DNA of 57,744 nt from Lachnospiraceae bacterium (GTDB lineage Bacteria > Bacillota > Clostridia > Lachnospirales > Lachnospiraceae): positions 1 through 57,744 of the forward strand of contig JAISUG010000094.1 of NCBI GenBank assembly GCA_031272185.1. Direction: 5' to 3'. A model generated the notes under the pieces. It did no database searches and was not told the DNA's origin. It saw only the letters and a program-made list of their open reading frames with translations. Of this stretch, positions 1 to 9,197 are shown in pieces. The translations under genes and the position numbers were made by a program. How positions within the stretch are numbered: position 1 is the stretch's first letter; each line of letters starts with the position of its first letter.

Positions 1-1115
1 GTCAGGGTGATGCGGGTGGCCCTGTCAGGCCGTTTGGGGAGGCCGTCCAATGGGATTTTTTGCCAGCGTTTCTTCTTGCCGTCCTCCGTCGTCAGCGAGA
101 AATCCAGGTCGCTTTGCCCATCCAGGATGAGGTCCACGGTGGTCTTGGCCTCGTACCACCGTTCCCCGGCGGCGCTAAGCACCAGCTGTTTCTCTTTCCT
201 CGCGAAAGTGACTTTCAATGTGACCGAGGTGTCCAGCCGCCCGTCACACAGCAGTATGTATGGGTATGCCGTTTTTTCCCTGTCATAGTCGGCCGCGTTG
301 TACGCCGCCCCCTTGGCGAACAGGTACGGCTCCTGGAACACCTTGCGCCTGTCGCACACCACTTTGGTCCATTCCGGCGCCCAGTCCAGGCTGTTAAAGC
401 CCTTGCCCGTGAGGAAGACGGCGGAAAACAGCTTCTTCCCCAGCATCCGTTTGCCGCAGTTGCACATGATCCTGTCTGCCAGGCGGCTCCCGGAGGGCGT
501 GTCTATCAGGTCCAGGTTGAACTTCTCCTCCAGCTCCTCGTACTCGCCCAGTATGGTCATCTGCCGCAGCCCACGGCGCATCTTCATCTCGTAGTACCGC
601 AGCCGTCCGTCGGAGAGGTCGAACATCCCCGTCTGGTTGTTCCAGATCTCCCTTTTCTGGCTCAGCACGAAATACAGGAAACTCTCGCAGTGGCTGATGA
701 CATGGAGGTCCTCCCTGCCGACCCCCAGCTCCCCACAGATGAGCAGCAGGTTGTCCATCAGCGCAGGGTCCAGTTTGGGCAATGCCACCACCAGCCTGGA
801 CACGGACTTCTCCCCGGTCTCTTTCAGGATAGAGTGCAGCGCGCCCCGCAAAAACATCTGCAGCAGGTACACCCCGGAATACTTCACCTGGTCGATAGTG
901 GCGGTGCCGTTCTTTATGGCCATCTCCACCAGCCTGTCCACGGGGGTGCCGGCCCCCGCCAGGGCCGCCTCATAGGCCGCCTCCCCCGAGAGCCACTCCG
1001 ACCCGGCGCGCTTTTTCAGGACCACAGTGGGAAAGCCCCAGCCCCTGTCATGGGCGAAGCTGTATACCTGGGTATATTCATTGCACAAATCCACGCCCAA
1101 AACCAAACCGCTCAC
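1..1115 (-). CDS. DUF5716 family protein (3' end outside window)
   Basis: About 371 N-terminal residues are visible; the C-terminus lies beyond the left edge. The protein opens with SGLVLGVDLCNEYTQVYSF, followed by LVVALPKLDP, then GMFDLSDGRLRYYEMKM near residue 165 and AVFLTGKGFNSLDW near residue 225. This spacing resembles the phosphate and adenosine motifs of the actin/Hsp70 (ASKHA) fold, and the family is often annotated as DUF5716. I chose a GTG start: an AGAGAGG ribosome binding site lies seven bases upstream, the nearby ATG is out of frame, and a TGA closes the frame a few codons upstream. It sits directly downstream of the DUF5717 gene on the same strand, the usual pairing. The function is unknown; a nucleotide-dependent scaffold or chaperone-like role is only inferred from the fold. 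Confidence 0.8.
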   Translation of the reverse strand, partial: MSGLVLGVDLCNEYTQVYSFAHDRGWGFPTVVLKKRAGSEWLSGEAAYEAALAGAGTPVDRLVEMAIKNGTATIDQVKYSGVYLLQMFLRGALHSILKETGEKSVSRLVVALPKLDPALMDNLLLICGELGVGREDLHVISHCESFLYFVLSQKREIWNNQTGMFDLSDGRLRYYEMKMRRGLRQMTILGEYEELEEKFNLDLIDTPSGSRLADRIMCNCGKRMLGKKLFSAVFLTGKGFNSLDWAPEWTKVVCDRRKVFQEPYLFAKGAAYNAADYDREKTAYPYILLCDGRLDTSVTLKVTFARKEKQLVLSAAGERWYEAKTTVDLILDGQSDLDFSLTTEDGKKKRWQKIPLDGLPKRPDRATRITL

Positions 1116-1150
1116 GCCATAACCCTCTCTGTCCGTCTGCTGATTTCATG

Positions 1151-1299
1151 CCCCGCCGCCGTCCGTCACCCGGCGCGGCCCCTATACGGCCCGCCATCGC
1201 CGGTCACACCCACCGGCCCGACACGCTGCCCGGACGGTGCCCGGACGCTGCCCAGACTCTGCCCTGACTCTGCGCTGCCCCGCCGCCGTCCGTCACCCG
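1151..1299. repeat. 22-bp direct repeat flanking the DUF5717 3' end
   Basis: A 22-bp sequence beginning CCCCGCCGCCGTCC occurs at 1151-1172 and again at 1278-1299. The second copy covers the DUF5717 stop codon and its last few bases. The 127-bp spacing is longer than that of the other 3'-end duplications in this window. The rest of the 177-bp gap is GC-rich with short GCCCGGACG-type repeats and no recognisable gene. Confidence 0.6.
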
Positions 1300-4200
1300 A
1301 ACACCCTCCGCACGATCAGGTCCTTCATCAGGTAATCATGCATCCCGACCTGCAGGGCGTCCGTGTCGCCCATCATCCGATGGAAGCTGAGCAAGTTGAG
1401 CGCCGCGAAACGCCCCTCTTCATGGAGCGCATCATCATCCGCAGCCGCACCTGCCCCGGCCATACCTGCCCCGGCCATACCTGCCCCGGCCACACCTGCC
1501 CCGGCCGTACCTGCCTCGTCCCCCGCGCCTTGCATCTCGCCCGGCTCCCAGATCACTTCCCCCTCTTTTGCCAGACGCAGGGAAGCGCCGTCCTTCTCGT
1601 ACACCCTGTACTGGGCGGTCTCCCCCGCGAACAGGGTCAGCTGCCGCACGAAATACCCCTGGAACATGTTCTGCATCCCGGTGGAACGGTACGAACCCTC
1701 CCCGGGCAGTATGCGCACATGCAGCTCCACCACCGCATTTTTGGGGCCGATGTATGAAATCATGGCCTGGTTGGCTATTTCCTTGGGGATGGGTATGTGC
1801 CTGGCCAGCCGCTTCATGAAAGGCATCACGATGCCCTTGCCCAGCAGGTGCTGGAGCAGCCTCGCGCACCAGTCCCTCTGCCTGGTGTTCAGTTTTTCCA
1901 TGTCGGCATAATAGCTGCCCAATGCGATGAGGTACACCGCATGGGGCATGCCCCTTTCCATGCCGCCAGCCACGAAATTCTCGAAAACAGGGAAGATCTC
2001 CTCGCCGCATGGCTTCCCTTCCATGATGTAGTCCGCGCTCTTCACAGTGAAGTAAGCCCTGACCACCGTATCCTGGGGGCTCCTGGAAGGCGTGTACCAC
2101 AAAAACGCCTGGTCGAACCCCTCCCGGCACCCGGAAAAGAGCATCTGCGCCAGCAACCGCTCCTTCAGGTCCCCGGTGGCCGCCTGGAGCGACATCGCCT
2201 TTTCCAATATTTCCCTGAGCAACCGGCTGCTGCCCCTGCAAAAAGCGCACAGGTACCCCATGACCCCCCGGGTCACCGTCCCATGTGAGAACAGCCACAG
2301 CGTCAGCAGCAGCAGCTGGGCATCCAGCCTGGCCTGCCCCCCCGTGACGCTGGAAGCCACCAGCCTGTCCGCCAACGCGTTCATCAGGCGCGGGTCCGCA
2401 TTGTCCCAGCCGTACTCGGCCGCCAGCGCATTGGCCTCCTGGAGGTACTGGTTCGCGATGAGGCACTCCAGCAGCAGCGTCCGCTCCTTGGCGAAAAGTT
2501 TCTTGGGGCGGATTTCCAGCAGGAAATCGCTCCCGGAGTTGGTCTCCCGGTAAAACCGCAGTATCTCCCTCTGCATCCTGCGCAGGTAGCGTGGGTGCAG
2601 CTTCAGCTGCCTCGCCCCCTTTTCCAGTATCCGTATGTCCGTGGCCGTGAGTTTCGACCTGGACTGGGACAGCAGCTCCCCGCAAATCTGCAGCAGCAGC
2701 ATGGGGTGGGAAGGGTTGAGCTCGATGCAGCGCTCCTCCAGCTCGGGGCTGCGCAGCACCGGTTTCAGCGTGAAGGGCACCCCCACGAACCGGCAACCGT
2801 ACTGGTCCTGGAAAAACACCTGGCAGTTGGGGGAAAATACGGGCACATAAGTCACTTTCCCGGTGAGTGTGTACATTTCCTCCCCCGAGAGTTCCTCGTA
2901 GCGCACCACCACCGACTTCATGAGGGGGTTGTTGCAGGTGAGGCGGTTGGCCCGCAGTATCGCCGGCAGCGCCTTGGCCATCTGCATGTCCAGCATTTCT
3001 CTGTATATCGTGCGCTCGTATATCAGCGCGAGCTTGTCGTTCATGCGCAGGTTCAGAAGCTGTTCCAGGGAGAACTTGCTGATGTCGCGCATATAGACCT
3101 CGTAGAGCGGGTCGGATGCGTCCATGTGGGTGAGGACATTGTGGTACAATGCCAACCGCAGGCCGTTGTCCAGGTTGCTGCTGTAGGAAAAATACAGCAG
3201 GACTTCTTTCGGCAGGGGCTTCTGGTACCCCTCTGGCAGGGTGTACATGAAATACTCGTACAGCTTGGTGAGGTTCAGTTTGCTCTCCAGGGCCCTCTCG
3301 TACCATACGAAATCCCCGGGGGCGCGCCTGTCTTCCCGAAGCATGAGGGAACACACCGCGAAAAGCACCGAGCGCACTGACGGGTGGTCCTGGTACAGAC
3401 GTTTGCACGTCCGCAGGAACAGCGGGCTGTGGCGCCTGGAAGCCAGGATCGCGTCAGCCACGTTCTGGGCCATCTCCCGGTTGAAAAACCCGCGCCTGGC
3501 GCCGCAGTACACCGCCTGCACCTCGAAATCGCTGTTGATATGCAGCGTCTCGGGGCGGTTTTTCCATATGCTGCAGGCCTCCAGGTAGAGGAACGGCCCC
3601 CTGTCGCCGGCGCCGTACCGATGGGCCAGGCGGTCCAGGTCATCCCGCGGGGAGATCTTGGACTGGGGCACCTGGGAGATGCGCGTCACCCTGCGGGGGA
3701 TGCCCGCCACCGCGGTCTCTATGTAGGCGTCCACCTCCGCCTTCTTGCGCCAATATGCCTCGATGCGTTTTTTCAGGTATTCGTCAGGGTTTGGCTGCTC
3801 CGACTTCACCTCGATCTCCACGGTGAGCAGCTTTTGCCCCGCCTGTATGCGCAGCATCCCGAAATTCTTCCCCTTGTGGAGCTTTTCGGGGAGGATGCGG
3901 TAGAATATCCTGTAAAAATCGATGGAAAAATCTTCGGCCCCCACCGGGCGGTTCACGATTTCCAGGAAGGAGCCCTCTGCCCCCGCCACGATGGGCAGGT
4001 AGCCCCAGTTGTTCTTCTCTATGACCACCGACTCCAGCTCCGGCGCCGCCCCGTCATCGCCGCGCGTCGGCGCCGGCCGTTCCAGCACCCGCTTGCGCTC
4101 GCGCAGTATCACGCCCACCGGTTCCTTGACGCCCAGCCCCACCAGGAACTCCTCCAGCTGGCTGAACCTGTGGCCGTGCCCCCGGATGCCCTCGTAGATG

Positions 4201-4688
4201 ATGCGGGTCTGCCCGTTTTTCATGAATGGGGATTCGGTGAAGTCGTCCCTCTCGAACAGCCGCAGCGCCGTGTCGAAATCCTCCTGCACCAGCCGCCCGA
4301 AATCCCCAGGCGTCTTCAGCGTGTCCTTGACTTTGCCGAGTTTCGCGCTGCCCACCCGGAAGGTGTAGGGCACCTCGAACTCTCCGCCGTCCGTCACCAG
4401 GTGGAAAGCCCCCTCCACCTTGGCGCCCACCGCCACGTAGCGCACGTCCACCTCGTACACCAGCTGCGAGTGGGGCGCGTCGAAAGAATCCGGGCCGATG
4501 GTGACCTTGGGGTTGGTGGACACGCAAAAGCCTCGCACAGGGGCCCCGCCCTCGCCCGAAACCATCAAAAAGCCCCTGGTGGTCTCATCTGTGGGCACTG
4601 TCTCCTCTATAGCAGGGACCGACACCGAAACCGCCGGGGACTCCAAATCGATGATTCCTTTCGCCAGCTGGGCGATCCTGTCCTTCAT
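1293..4688 (-). CDS. DUF5717 family protein, very large
   Basis: A 1131-residue protein without a signal peptide, matching the DUF5717 family known mainly from Lachnospiraceae. The N-terminal 250 residues look beta-rich (for example GFCVSTNPKVTIGPDSF and TFRVGSAKLGKVKDTL), and the remainder is long and mostly helical, suggesting a repeat scaffold. Near the C-terminus a low-complexity AGAGM repeat is inserted between a conserved-looking beta segment (QYRVYEKDGASLRLAKEGE) and the terminal helix (EGRFAALNLLSFHRMMGD). The start has a GAGGTG ribosome binding site. It is followed by DUF5716 on the same strand after 177 bases. The biochemical role is unknown. The coupling to a putative actin/Hsp70-fold partner suggests a two-component cytosolic system (inference). 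Confidence 0.85.
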   Translation of the reverse strand: MKDRIAQLAKGIIDLESPAVSVSVPAIEETVPTDETTRGFLMVSGEGGAPVRGFCVSTNPKVTIGPDSFDAPHSQLVYEVDVRYVAVGAKVEGAFHLVTDGGEFEVPYTFRVGSAKLGKVKDTLKTPGDFGRLVQEDFDTALRLFERDDFTESPFMKNGQTRIIYEGIRGHGHRFSQLEEFLVGLGVKEPVGVILRERKRVLERPAPTRGDDGAAPELESVVIEKNNWGYLPIVAGAEGSFLEIVNRPVGAEDFSIDFYRIFYRILPEKLHKGKNFGMLRIQAGQKLLTVEIEVKSEQPNPDEYLKKRIEAYWRKKAEVDAYIETAVAGIPRRVTRISQVPQSKISPRDDLDRLAHRYGAGDRGPFLYLEACSIWKNRPETLHINSDFEVQAVYCGARRGFFNREMAQNVADAILASRRHSPLFLRTCKRLYQDHPSVRSVLFAVCSLMLREDRRAPGDFVWYERALESKLNLTKLYEYFMYTLPEGYQKPLPKEVLLYFSYSSNLDNGLRLALYHNVLTHMDASDPLYEVYMRDISKFSLEQLLNLRMNDKLALIYERTIYREMLDMQMAKALPAILRANRLTCNNPLMKSVVVRYEELSGEEMYTLTGKVTYVPVFSPNCQVFFQDQYGCRFVGVPFTLKPVLRSPELEERCIELNPSHPMLLLQICGELLSQSRSKLTATDIRILEKGARQLKLHPRYLRRMQREILRFYRETNSGSDFLLEIRPKKLFAKERTLLLECLIANQYLQEANALAAEYGWDNADPRLMNALADRLVASSVTGGQARLDAQLLLLTLWLFSHGTVTRGVMGYLCAFCRGSSRLLREILEKAMSLQAATGDLKERLLAQMLFSGCREGFDQAFLWYTPSRSPQDTVVRAYFTVKSADYIMEGKPCGEEIFPVFENFVAGGMERGMPHAVYLIALGSYYADMEKLNTRQRDWCARLLQHLLGKGIVMPFMKRLARHIPIPKEIANQAMISYIGPKNAVVELHVRILPGEGSYRSTGMQNMFQGYFVRQLTLFAGETAQYRVYEKDGASLRLAKEGEVIWEPGEMQGAGDEAGTAGAGVAGAGMAGAGMAGAGAAADDDALHEEGRFAALNLLSFHRMMGDTDALQVGMHDYLMKDLIVRRVFG
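1449..1520 (-). repeat. 15-bp in-frame tandem repeat in DUF5717 gene
   Basis: Four to five copies of a 15-bp unit (ACCTGCCCCGGCCAT on the plus strand) encode a repeating Ala-Gly-Ala-Gly-Met/Val pentapeptide near the DUF5717 C-terminus. The unit length is a multiple of three, so copy-number change would keep the frame open. Confidence 0.9.
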
Positions 4689-4763
4689 CCGTCACCTCAT
4701 GATATACCGGTAATCATATGTTGTCACTGCCTACGCCAACAAGCGCACCCCGCCGCCCATGTC

Positions 4764-4815
4764 GTTACAAGCCACCCCCCGACCGGCCGAGGCCATCGGG
4801 ACGGGCCATGGCCGC
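4764..4815. repeat. Dispersed palindromic intergenic repeat, copy A (diverged)
   Basis: First of five copies of a GC-rich repeat. Consensus parts are GTYRCAARTCACTCCCC, then GGCCGGC, a short loop, GCCGCCGGGG and CGGGCC. This copy is diverged (CCGACCGGCCGAGGCCATCG) and is followed almost at once by copy B. It lies between the divergent DUF5717 and DUF4364 genes. Confidence 0.55.
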
Positions 4816-4820
4816 ACTAT

Positions 4821-4873
4821 GGTCACAAGCCACCCACCGGCCGGCCGATGCGCCTCCGGGGCGGGCCCTGGCC
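4821..4873. repeat. Dispersed palindromic intergenic repeat, copy B
   Basis: Begins GTCACAAGCCACCC, continues CCGGCCGGCCGATG and ends GCGGGCCCTGGCC. It can form a stem from CCGGCCGGC and GCCTCCGGGG-type arms. It lies in the 369-bp gap between the DUF5717 and DUF4364 genes. Confidence 0.65.
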
Positions 4874-4911
4874 GCCCTAGCGGCATATGCAATATCTTAC
4901 CACAAAACTCC

Positions 4912-4940
4912 TTGATTTAAAAGAGCAGAATTGATATAAT
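4912..4940 (+). promoter_or_regulatory. Sigma-A type promoter for the DUF4364 gene
   Basis: TTGATT, a 17-base spacer and TATAAT. The predicted transcript would have a leader of about 110 bases that contains a complete copy of the dispersed palindromic repeat, so the repeat would fold in the 5' UTR. Confidence 0.75.
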
Positions 4941-4961
4941 GGGTGGCGACACACATATGGC

Positions 4962-5017
4962 GTTGCAAGTCACTCCCCGGCCGGCTTATGAGCCGCCGGG
5001 GCGGGCCCGAGTCGCGG
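4962..5017. repeat. Dispersed palindromic intergenic repeat, copy C
   Basis: The best conserved copy: GTTGCAAGTCACTCCCC, then arms CCCCGGCCGGC and GCCGCCGGGG around a TTATGA loop, then CGGGCCCG. It lies between the promoter and the ribosome binding site of the DUF4364 gene. Confidence 0.75.
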
Positions 5018-5057
5018 GGGCGCGCATATATGTTTCTTTTACCTCAAGGAGGCCCAC

Positions 5058-5591
5058 ATGCTGTCCGACCCCATCACCCTCTACAAACTCATGGCGCTCT
5101 ACATGCTGCGCCAGGCCAAATTCCCGCTGACCAACTCACAGATGACGGACTTTTTCCTGGACCACGGCTACGCCAGCTACTTCACCCTCCAGCAGGTGCT
5201 TAGCGAGCTGCAGGAAACCGGGCTCGTCACCATGCAGGCCGCCAACAACACCTCCCGCTACGAGATCACCAAGGAGGGCGACGAGGCCATCTCCCATTTC
5301 CTCACGAAGATATCCGCCCCGGCCAGGGAGGACATCGACGCATACCTGAAAAAAAACCGCCTGCGCATCCGCAACGAGATGGAGATCATATCCCATTACT
5401 ACAAACACACCTCATCGGCGGTGGGCTATGTGGTCCAGTGCGAGATCAAAGAGGGGAAAAACACCCTGATATCCATGGACCTGGCAGTCCCGGACGAGGA
5501 GCAGGCCAAGCAGATGAGCGACCGCTGGAAAGCAAAGGCCTGCCACCAGGACGTCTACGCCTACGTCATGAAAGCGCTCCTGGACCACTGA
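5058..5591 (+). CDS. DUF4364 family protein (winged-helix-like)
   Basis: A 177-residue cytosolic protein typical of DUF4364. The first 80 residues form a winged-helix-type unit (LMALYMLRQAKFPLTNSQM, a recognition-helix-like FTLQQVLSELQETGLV, and the wing NTSRYEITKEGDE). A central helix and a beta-rich C-terminal half follow, with YVVQCEIKEGKNTLISMDL. The resemblance to PadR/MarR-type domains suggests DNA binding, but no target is known. An AAGGAGG ribosome binding site supports the start, and a TTGATT/TATAAT promoter lies upstream. It is monocistronic and convergent with engB. It is the only candidate DNA-binding regulator in the window; nothing seen links it to the sugar genes. Confidence 0.85.
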   Translation: MLSDPITLYKLMALYMLRQAKFPLTNSQMTDFFLDHGYASYFTLQQVLSELQETGLVTMQAANNTSRYEITKEGDEAISHFLTKISAPAREDIDAYLKKNRLRIRNEMEIISHYYKHTSSAVGYVVQCEIKEGKNTLISMDLAVPDEEQAKQMSDRWKAKACHQDVYAYVMKALLDH

Positions 5592-5633
5592 CGCCGCGCC
5601 CGGTCCATGATCGCTGCGCAACCCATATCCCCC

Positions 5634-5727
5634 TTTGCGCCCCGCACCTGCGGCGCCGCCCCACCCGGATACCCGATGCCGGGATGCGGCGATGTTTGCG
5701 CCCCGACACCTACGGCGCCGCCCCATC
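5634..5727. repeat. Duplicated engB 3' end (direct repeat, 61 bp apart)
   Basis: About 31 bp covering the last codons and stop of engB (5695-5727) is repeated just downstream at 5634-5665 with one indel and one substitution. In the copy the stop TAG has become CAG. It lies in the convergent spacer between engB and the DUF4364 gene. Confidence 0.75.
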
Positions 5728-6321
5728 ATTTCCGGTAGCGCCCGTTATCACTTCCCATATCTGCTCCCGCCCTGATTTGTCCAGTGCGGAAAATGGTATG
5801 AGTATGCCATCTTTTTCCATCCCCAGCCCCTCCCGTATGGCTTTCAGGTGCTTGGGCCGCTGGCTGGGCTTCACTTTGTCCGCTTTCGTGGCGATGACCG
5901 CCGGGCAAAACCCGTTTTGCCTGACCCATTCGAACATCTGCTTGTCCAGGGGGGAGGGGTCGTGGCGTATGTCCGCCAGCAAAAACACCATCGCAAGCGT
6001 CTTCGACCCCTTCAGGTACCGCTCCACCATCCTGCCCCAGCGTTCCTTTTCCGCCACCGGCGCGGTGGCGAACCCATACCCGGGCAAATCCACGAAATAC
6101 AGCGACTTGTTTATCAGGTAGAAATTTATGGTCTGGGTCTTGCCGGGCTTGGAGCTGGTCCTGGCCAGGGACTTGCGGTTCATCAGGCTGTTTATCAGCG
6201 AGGACTTGCCCACATTGGAACGCCCCGCGAAAGCAAACTCCGGGAAAGGGTTCTCCGGCACCTTGCTGGTGGGCCCGATGACCGTCTGAAGCTCCGCCGA
6301 TTTGATGTTCCACTCCCCCAT
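5710..6321 (-). CDS. engB: Ribosome biogenesis GTP-binding protein YsxC/EngB
   Basis: A 203-residue TrmE-Era-EngA-like GTPase that acts in late 50S ribosomal subunit assembly and is usually essential. G1 is GRSNVGKSSLIN, G3 is DLPGYG, G4 is TKAD and G5 is around FSALDKSG. Length and motif order match the family. The start has a GAGGTG ribosome binding site. It is the last gene of the tig-clpP-clpX-lon-engB run, an order long known in Firmicutes, and lies 130 bases after lon. Its 3' end is partly duplicated downstream. Confidence 0.97.
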   Translation of the reverse strand: MGEWNIKSAELQTVIGPTSKVPENPFPEFAFAGRSNVGKSSLINSLMNRKSLARTSSKPGKTQTINFYLINKSLYFVDLPGYGFATAPVAEKERWGRMVERYLKGSKTLAMVFLLADIRHDPSPLDKQMFEWVRQNGFCPAVIATKADKVKPSQRPKHLKAIREGLGMEKDGILIPFSALDKSGREQIWEVITGATGNDGAAP

Positions 6322-6451
6322 GCATCACCTCTTGTCATTTTCTTCTATGGCAAACGACATATCGAAATGTGCTTGCGCAGGCTTTTGCCTCAACTACACT
6401 CACCGCCGACCTCTTCATCACAGCAGGGTACATCGGGATATAGCCCCGCTT

Positions 6452-8788
6452 CTAGGGCTCGGGCTCCAGCGCCTCTCCCAGCACCGCCTCCATGCCGCCC
6501 ACATACACGATATCCAGCCCTCCGGTGATCTCCTCGCTTAGCTCCTCCACGTCAGGCCTGTTTTTCTCCGGCACCAGCACCTTCTTGATGTTCGCCATCT
6601 TCGCCGCCAATATCTTTTCTTTCAGGCCGCCCACGGGCAGCACCCGCCCCCTCAGGGTGATTTCCCCGGTCATGGCCACAGAGGCGGACACAGGTATCTG
6701 CGTCACCGCCGACAGCATCGCCGTGGCCATGGCGATCCCCGCGCTGGGCCCGTCTTTGGGCACCGCGCCTTGGGGGATATGGATATGTATGTCATGTTTT
6801 GCAAAATATTGGTCAGAAACCTTGTACGTGGGGGCCAATGACCTGATGTAGGTCAAAGCGATGCGCGCCGACTCTTTCATCACGTCGCCCATCTGCCCGG
6901 TGAGCCGCTGCTCGCCTTTGCCCGGCATGGTGTTCACTTCGATCTGCAATGTGTCGCCGCCGGTCTGTGTCCACGCCAGCCCCCGCACGATCCCCACCCC
7001 TGCGGATTCGCCCGCCTCTTCGAAGTCATACTTCCTTTTTCCCAGGTACGCCGCCAGGTTTTTCGCGGACACGCTGAAGCGTTTCCTTTTGCCTTTCAGG
7101 TACTCCCTGGCCACTTTGCGGCACACTTCCCCGATGCGCCGCTCCAGCATCCGCACGCCCGCCTCACGGGTATAGTAGTGTATCATGTCATGGAGCGCAT
7201 CGTCGGTGAAGCGCAGCACCGAGGGGTTCAGGCCGTTTCGTTCCAGCTGTTTGTCCACCAGGAAATCCTTGGCGATATGGAACTTCTCGTTTTTCGTGTA
7301 ACTGTTCACCTCAATGACTTCCATCCGGTCCAGGAGCGGCGCGGGTATGGTGGCGGTGGTGTTGGCGGTGGCGATGAAAAGCACCTGGGAGAGGTCGATG
7401 GGTGCCTCCACGTAATGGTCCCTGAACTTCACGTTCTGCTCCCCGTCCAGCACCTCCAGGAGCGCGGATGCGGTGTCGCCTTTGTAGTCGCTGCTCACCT
7501 TGTCTATCTCGTCCAGCAGCATCAGCGGGTTGGCCACCCCCGCATGGCGCAAGGCCTCCGCGAAACGCCCCGGCATGGCGCCGATGTACGTCCTGCGGTG
7601 CCCCCTGATCTCCGCCTCGTCCCGCACGCCCCCCAGGCTGATGCGCACATATTTTTTGTCCAATGCCCTGGCCACGGACTTGGCCACCGAGGTCTTGCCT
7701 GTTCCCGGAGGGCCCACCAGGCACAGTATCGGGCCGTAGCTCTTGGGCGTCAATGCGCGCACCGCCAGGTATTCCAGCACCCGCTCCTTGAGCGCGGCCA
7801 GCCCATAATGGTCTTCGTTGAGGATGGCCTGGGCCCTGTCCAGGTCCTTGCTGTCCTTGCTCACTTTCTTCCATGGCAGTTCCAGCACCGTCTCGATGTA
7901 GTTGCGCAGCATGGGGAGCTCGGGGCTGTTTTGGGGCATCATGCGGTAGCGCCCGATCTCCTTGCGTATCTTCTCTTTGGTGGGGGTGTCCGCTTTCAGC
8001 GCGCGCAGCCTCTCCTCGAACTCCTCGCTCTCTTCCAGGGGGCCTTCCTCGCCCAGCTCCGAGCGTATGATCTTCATCTGCTCCCGCATGATGTATTCTT
8101 TTTGGTTTTTGTCGATGCCCGCCTTCACCTTGCGGGCGAACTCCTGGCGAATCTTGGACACCTCCACCTCCTGGGACAAAAAGCCCAGCAGCTTCTCGAA
8201 CCGCCCGGACATCTGTATCTCTTCCAGGTATTCCTGCCTCACCTGGTAGGACCAAGGCAACTGTATCACCAGCTGCTCCATGAATTCATGCAGGTCCGTC
8301 AGCATGAACAGGTTTGGCAGCACGCTATGTTCCAGCTGGGGGTATTCGGCCCCGTATTCTTCCAGTTTGTCCCGAAGCAGGCGCAGCATCGCCTCCTGGG
8401 TGGCGGGCCCCAGCGGGTTGCTGTTCACTATATCTTCATAGAAATCCGATTCCAGGACTTCCCCGACCAGGTAGGGGGCGTCCCCCTCCAGTGTCAGCAG
8501 TTCCCCCCTGGAAATGCCCTCCACCATGACCCTGATGATGCCCTGGGGCAGCTTCACCAGCTGCTTGACCAATGCCAGCGTGCCTATCTGGTACAGCTCG
8601 TCGAATTGCGGTTCGCCCTCGTCCAGGGTGCGCTGGGTCGCCAAAAACACCCGCCGGTCGCCCAGCATGGCCTTTTCCACCGCTTTTATGGATTTTTCCC
8701 GGCTGACGTCGAAATGTATCATCATCCCCGGCAGCACAGTCATCCCCCTAAGCGCGATGACCGGTATCGCTTGTATCTTAGTACCCAT
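6452..8788 (-). CDS. lon: ATP-dependent endopeptidase Lon (LonA)
   Basis: A 778-residue cytosolic AAA+ serine protease that degrades damaged and regulatory proteins. The N-terminal LON substrate-binding domain spans roughly residues 1-200 ([20 protein letters not shown]). The AAA+ module has Walker [10 protein letters not shown] and Walker B-type LLDEIDK. The C-terminal protease domain has the catalytic Ser in [14 protein letters not shown] and the Lys about 40 residues later ([15 protein letters not shown]). The length is normal for LonA and there is no transmembrane insert of the LonB type. The ribosome binding site is AAAGGGG. It lies 409 bases downstream of clpX, a gap holding a tandem duplication, so it may have its own promoter; I could not identify one. 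Confidence 0.98.
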   Translation of the reverse strand: MGTKIQAIPVIALRGMTVLPGMMIHFDVSREKSIKAVEKAMLGDRRVFLATQRTLDEGEPQFDELYQIGTLALVKQLVKLPQGIIRVMVEGISRGELLTLEGDAPYLVGEVLESDFYEDIVNSNPLGPATQEAMLRLLRDKLEEYGAEYPQLEHSVLPNLFMLTDLHEFMEQLVIQLPWSYQVRQEYLEEIQMSGRFEKLLGFLSQEVEVSKIRQEFARKVKAGIDKNQKEYIMREQMKIIRSELGEEGPLEESEEFEERLRALKADTPTKEKIRKEIGRYRMMPQNSPELPMLRNYIETVLELPWKKVSKDSKDLDRAQAILNEDHYGLAALKERVLEYLAVRALTPKSYGPILCLVGPPGTGKTSVAKSVARALDKKYVRISLGGVRDEAEIRGHRRTYIGAMPGRFAEALRHAGVANPLMLLDEIDKVSSDYKGDTASALLEVLDGEQNVKFRDHYVEAPIDLSQVLFIATANTTATIPAPLLDRMEVIEVNSYTKNEKFHIAKDFLVDKQLERNGLNPSVLRFTDDALHDMIHYYTREAGVRMLERRIGEVCRKVAREYLKGKRKRFSVSAKNLAAYLGKRKYDFEEAGESAGVGIVRGLAWTQTGGDTLQIEVNTMPGKGEQRLTGQMGDVMKESARIALTYIRSLAPTYKVSDQYFAKHDIHIHIPQGAVPKDGPSAGIAMATAMLSAVTQIPVSASVAMTGEITLRGRVLPVGGLKEKILAAKMANIKKVLVPEKNRPDVEELSEEITGGLDIVYVGGMEAVLGEALEPEP

Positions 8789-8805
8789 GGCTTAACCCCT
8801 TTACT

Positions 8806-8932
8806 GCGTGAAGCGCGACATTTTTGATCCATCGGCACGGGCAACCTGCCGACGACGCCCTACTGTGGACTTCGCCGCGTGAAGCGCGACATTTCTTGAT
8901 CCGCCGGCACGGGCAACCTGCACGACGACGCC
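8806..8932. repeat. Tandem direct repeat, about 54 bp, offset 71 bp
   Basis: GCGTGAAGCGCGACATTT...TTGATCC...CGGCACGGGCAACCTG occurs at 8806-8859 and again at 8877-8932 with a few differences. It lies just upstream of lon in the 409-bp clpX-lon gap. The rest of that gap (8933-9197) holds no recognisable gene, only short GC-rich repeats such as CCCGTCACCGG. Confidence 0.8.
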
Positions 8933-9197
8933 GCCCTGAGTGCCCGGGTTCCTGCACCCTTCTATCAACAAATGCGAAATGTTTCCATTTCGCATCGTGG
9001 TAACGCATTATTCGCCTACACCGCCCTGCACGGCCCTGCCCCGCGTAGCACCAAGCCGCGCAACCTTTCCATGCAGGACCCACCCCGTCACCGGTGCGCT
9101 GCATCTTCCATCCCGTAGCTTGCGGCGGCTTTGCTGCGGCCCAGCCCGTCACCGGGACCGGGTCGCACACCCCGGCTAGCGACGCCCCTTCGCGCGC

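Noticed and set aside
60-1757. Long plus-strand open frame over the DUF5716/DUF5717 region
   Set aside because: It is antisense to clear family members, rich in His/Pro/Gln/Arg as expected from reading GC-rich codons backwards, and has no ribosome binding site.
7178-8827. Long plus-strand open frame opposite lon
   Set aside because: The minus strand encodes a full Lon protease with all motifs; the opposite frame is a compositional shadow.
8806-8932. CRISPR-like direct repeats
   Set aside because: There are only two long imperfect copies, no regular unique spacers and no cas genes; a tandem duplication explains them. The same holds for the other repeats listed.
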